Source of the DNA: Ascidia mentula
Taxonomy: Eukaryota > Chordata > Ascidiacea > Phlebobranchia > Ascidiidae
Reading direction: 5' to 3'
NCBI GenBank assembly: GCA_947561715.1
Contig: OX387199.1
Coordinates: 4,469,001 to 4,533,000 of the forward strand
DNA: 64,000 nucleotides
Each line of letters begins with the position of its first letter. The stretch's first letter is position 1. The notes under the pieces are model-generated. The model was not told the DNA's origin. It did not search any database and worked only from the letters and a program-made list of their open reading frames with translations. A program made the position numbers and the translations under genes. Positions 60,668-64,000 of the stretch are shown here, piece by piece.

Positions 60668-61900
60668 TCTGTCTGTATCTTTATTGGATGTGCATTAAAA
60701 CTTTAAATCAGCAACTACATTCACTAAACACTAGTGTGACTGAATAATGTTCAAATAAAGCAGATTTATTTTACTGCAGTGCTCAGCAACACATGCCGGT
60801 CGGCTATGTAAACAAGCTTGGCAAACGGCCTGGGGCTTAAACAAACAAAAAGGTTAATATATAATCAGTTTACTGGTGTTTGTCTAGCATTCATTCTATT
60901 GCAACAGTACACCCCAGAATCTTGCATATGGATGCTGGCAACAGTAAAATTTCAATTTATTGTGACAGTCTACAGTAACCTAGCTTTATCACTGACACCT
61001 AACAGGTTAAGGCAGTAATAATGGTTGCAGCTCACTTAACATTATTGGCCCTAATACTTCTGTCTATCATATTGGCTGTATTGATGATTATATGCTTGCA
61101 CATAAATTGTTTCCAAAAGAGTACTTTGTATGTTAAAATTATAAATCGGGGCAACGCTACCATTAAAATTATTTAATTGTAAATTACAAGTGAATGTTGG
61201 TTAAAAATTTGAGTTGCTTACCTGTGATAGGTAACGAACAATTGCAGACTTGTGTCACATTTTATCAAACTAAAATGTCAGTGTTTGCATTTTCTGAAAA
61301 CTAAATAATGCAAGAATTACTGTAGTCATTGTTATGGCTTTATCAGTCAAGTACTATTGTCCAAATACATTATTTTTTAGCTGACTTGGCAGAAAATAGT
61401 GTTGAAATAACAATGAAAAAAGTGGAAGTACCGCATACAAAATGAAAACAGGTGATACAGCAAAGTTGTAACTAAAAAATTTAAGGTAGAAATGATGAAA
61501 ATTAACAAATTATTTTGGCTCAAATTTCATCAAATAACAAAACAAGTGATTCAGTAGATGGTTGATGTAAAGACGTATTGAACACAACAAAATATAAATG
61601 CAAGGGAACTGCATACACATAGACATGATTATACAGTCATACGCACAATTATAAGCATTTTTTAAGTATTATACATGTAAAATAAGGAGGTGCCAATACA
61701 ACCAAAATGTGCATGGTGAGTACAATGGGGTAAAATGTCCATGCAGCATCTTGATGACAAATGCTTACTCACCTAATTAATTTGTATACATAGTGCATAT
61801 ATATGGAGTGTGTACATGTTAATTGCACTAGCAGATGTGCTATATTGCTAATACAACGCAAAGTATAAAGTCTGCAAATTTTGTTTCCATGATTTCTGTT
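60668..61900. other. Intergenic between gene I and the epimerase gene
   Basis: About 1.2 kb of AT-rich sequence. The left 200 bases share words with the H upstream flank. The rest should hold the 3' UTR of the epimerase gene. No exon, repeat or structural element stood out. Confidence 0.65.
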
Positions 61901-63842
61901 TCAGCAACAGACAAGCTTTTGCGAACCGGTAAAGACTTGGCTTGGTGCCAGCACTTTTCGCTCTGCCACATAACCAGCTTCCACACAAACCATGAGCTTG
62001 TAACCTTCACTATCAAAATCTGACATAGCTGCAGCTTTCTCTGACCAAGGATTCCATAGCACTGGAAAATTGTGGAGAAGTAAATAAACAAAGTAAAACA
62101 AGTAAGTTTATGCAAAATAAGTATATTACTTTATTGAACAATAACTTTTTGGTGGGTATTTCTGCGAAAAAATAGATGCCTATTTGCAATAGTTATGTGC
62201 CGCTCTCTTAACATTTAAATGCCTCTTATACAAACCACATAACATTGTCCAGTGAGGGAAATGACACAGGTTATAATGTGACAATAAAAGTGCATTTTCA
62301 TGCGAAATGGAAAAAGAACGACTACTGAAACTGCCCCATACCATAAGTATATACCACATAATATTACACATTATCAATAGTAAACAAAAGGTTAACACTT
62401 ACCTGTATCAGGCAAATTGCACTTTTCAATTTTTACATTGCCATCAGGTGTGGAAACAAGGTGTCCATCAACATTTCCTGCATTTTTGTAAACTGAATCC
62501 ACATTTTGATCTATCACAATTTCCTTCCGATCCTCTTTCATGTTGTCAACATTTGTGAGCTACGATTAAACAAAATTACATGTGGAGATTAAAACATAGA
62601 CAACTATAATGTTGATTAGTTGAAACAAACAAACAAAAATACTAATTAAAACCATGTTTCTGACAAATATATGTACAAACCAGTACACAAACAATGAAAA
62701 ATATATGCGTAATATATATAGCTTCTTAAAATATGTATTTTTATGCACCATAACCAACCTTGTCATGGTAAAGGCAGCCATGAAACCCAATGACTTTGGT
62801 TTTGCTAATATCAGGAACTTTCAGATATGTGTGTAATAAAGTAGTAAAGTCGAATTCTGTGGATCCAGTGTTGATTATGCTTAATTCTGTTGTCATCTCA
62901 TCTTTTTTAATTGCCACTTTATACTTCAGCATGAAGCTGTAGATAAACATGGACAATCAACAGGTATGAAAACACAACAAATCATATTAGACAGTGTGTG
63001 GAAAATACTTAAATTTGATAGGTAAATGTCAAACAAGCAACAGAATAGTATGTCATCATATATTTAATTCCTGCTGTCACAACCCACCAGTGATTCCACA
63101 TTGCTTTTGTGACATCATTCTCTTTAAGGTAGAACACAATGCTTGCATGATCTGAAGATTCCTGTTCACAAGACGTTGAAAAATACAATGCACAACTTTT
63201 TGCATAAATCTTTTTAAGCAACTGTTAACAAATCAATTCAATTTTGCACAAAAATATTCTAATATGTATGAACAATAAACATGCAAAAAAAAGCATGGAT
63301 AAAACCATAAGGTTCAGGCGCCCAAATCAACAAGCACCAAGTCTACTTTCAGGGACAAACCTGTTTGGATCCCTCTTCCACCGACCACCAAGACGTCCTG
63401 GCAAATCCATGTTGTGGGCCATTTGACCAAGGCCCAAAGTTTGCTGTAAAAACAAAAACTAAATTCAAAAGCAACTCTGAGGCCACATATTTGATAAATA
63501 ATGCCCCATCATAAGTTAACCCCCAGTAATAGTTTGTGACAAACCAGCAATACAGTCGTTAGGTGCCCAAACACGGCTAACGTCCATAGTTTTATCCCAA
63601 GCAATTGTTAATGGCCAAAGTTTCAATCAATAATTACAGTAAAAAATTATGTCTCAGAGCTACTTACGGAACACAACAGGAATTCCTCCGCGAACAGCTT
63701 TTGATCCATCCATTTTGCTGGTTGAGCTTACATAAAGCTTTTCTTTGCCATTGCAAATCCAAGATATAACTGTTGCACCAAAAAGGTGCACTTTAAAACT
63801 ATTATTTTCATCAGTTTTTAATGTTACTATATGGTCAGACAT
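61901..63842 (-). CDS. Glucose-6-phosphate 1-epimerase (hexose-6-phosphate mutarotase)
   Basis: Exons, right to left: 63668-63842, 63361-63443, 63088-63161, 62759-62936, 62403-62559, 61901-62061; 275 residues, typical of the family. It interconverts the alpha and beta anomers of glucose-6-phosphate in the cytosol. The galactose-mutarotase-like fold is shown by GATVISW near residue 25, GGIPVVFPNFGPW and QHGFAR (His70), LLHTYLKV (His146) and CVEAGYV (Glu250). His and Glu at the latter two places are the expected acid-base pair of this fold. The first exon begins at an acceptor (63874), so a 5' exon, coding or not, lies further right, possibly outside the window. ATG 63840-63842 (MSDHIV) gives a normal-length protein. 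It is unrelated to the array and marks its boundary. Confidence 0.92.
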
Positions 63843-64000
63843 AATTTCAGATGATTGCAACGATTCGTAATAACCTGAACAATAACAAAGTGTTAGCATT
63901 ACAAATATTGGTTTTAAAACACTGTTGCCACTCTGTATAAAGTCCGAATGAGTGTTTAATCAATAACCTTCGACATAGCACAGTAACTTCCTTTTTTGAA

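Noticed and set aside
1-64000. CRISPR arrays, rRNA genes, bacterial operons
   Set aside because: No regularly spaced repeats or rRNA signatures were seen. All recognised genes are spliced eukaryotic genes.

Overview
The window looks like nuclear DNA of an invertebrate chordate, most likely an ascidian tunicate. This is inference from gene content and architecture: AT-rich sequence, many short exons, several introns of about 60-70 bases, animal-type large and small Maf genes, and a tandem family of bile acid-CoA:amino acid N-acyltransferase/acyl-CoA thioesterase (BAAT/ACOT) genes. Exon models below were built by hand; in every intact gene the listed exons sum to a whole number of codons with GT-AG (in two cases GC-AG) borders.

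Layout. 1-17163: about 17 kb with no gene I can support; it holds scattered CRE-type TGACGTCA octamers, tRNA-like B-box fragments and one perfect 25-bp hairpin. 17164-18984 (-): a large Maf bZIP transcription factor in three exons. 18985-24362: intergenic, with a strong pyrimidine-rich tract upstream of the large Maf and two tRNA-like SINE fragments. 24363-28054 (+): a 16-exon ZC3H3-type protein with five CCCH zinc fingers. 28416-29080 (-): a small Maf in four exons, tail-to-tail with the ZC3H3 gene. 30300-60667 (-): a head-to-tail array of seven intact five-exon BAAT/ACOT genes (called A, B, D, F, G, H, I here), two pseudogenes (C, E) and two shorter remnants. 61901-63842 (-): a glucose-6-phosphate 1-epimerase in six exons.

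The array grew by nested tandem duplication: a B-C block of 8.46 kb was copied to D-E, F was copied to G together with the remnant next to it, and H to I. Insertions (a hAT-type MITE with 8-bp target duplication, a second palindromic MITE, a 382-bp foldback element and a 2.8-kb repeat block) sit only in the B-C copy, and the D-E copy preserves the unoccupied sites. The enzymes diverge in two telling ways. Gene A has a Cys nucleophile (BAAT-like) and no peroxisomal signal, while the other six have Ser in an unusual elbow lacking the usual glycines. B and D end in -SHL and F, G, H, I in -SKL (PTS1), pointing to peroxisomal acyl-CoA metabolism for most of the cluster. The most noteworthy observations are this Cys/Ser and targeting split, the linked large and small Maf genes sharing a leucine-zipper intron, and the GC-AG intron conserved in H and I.
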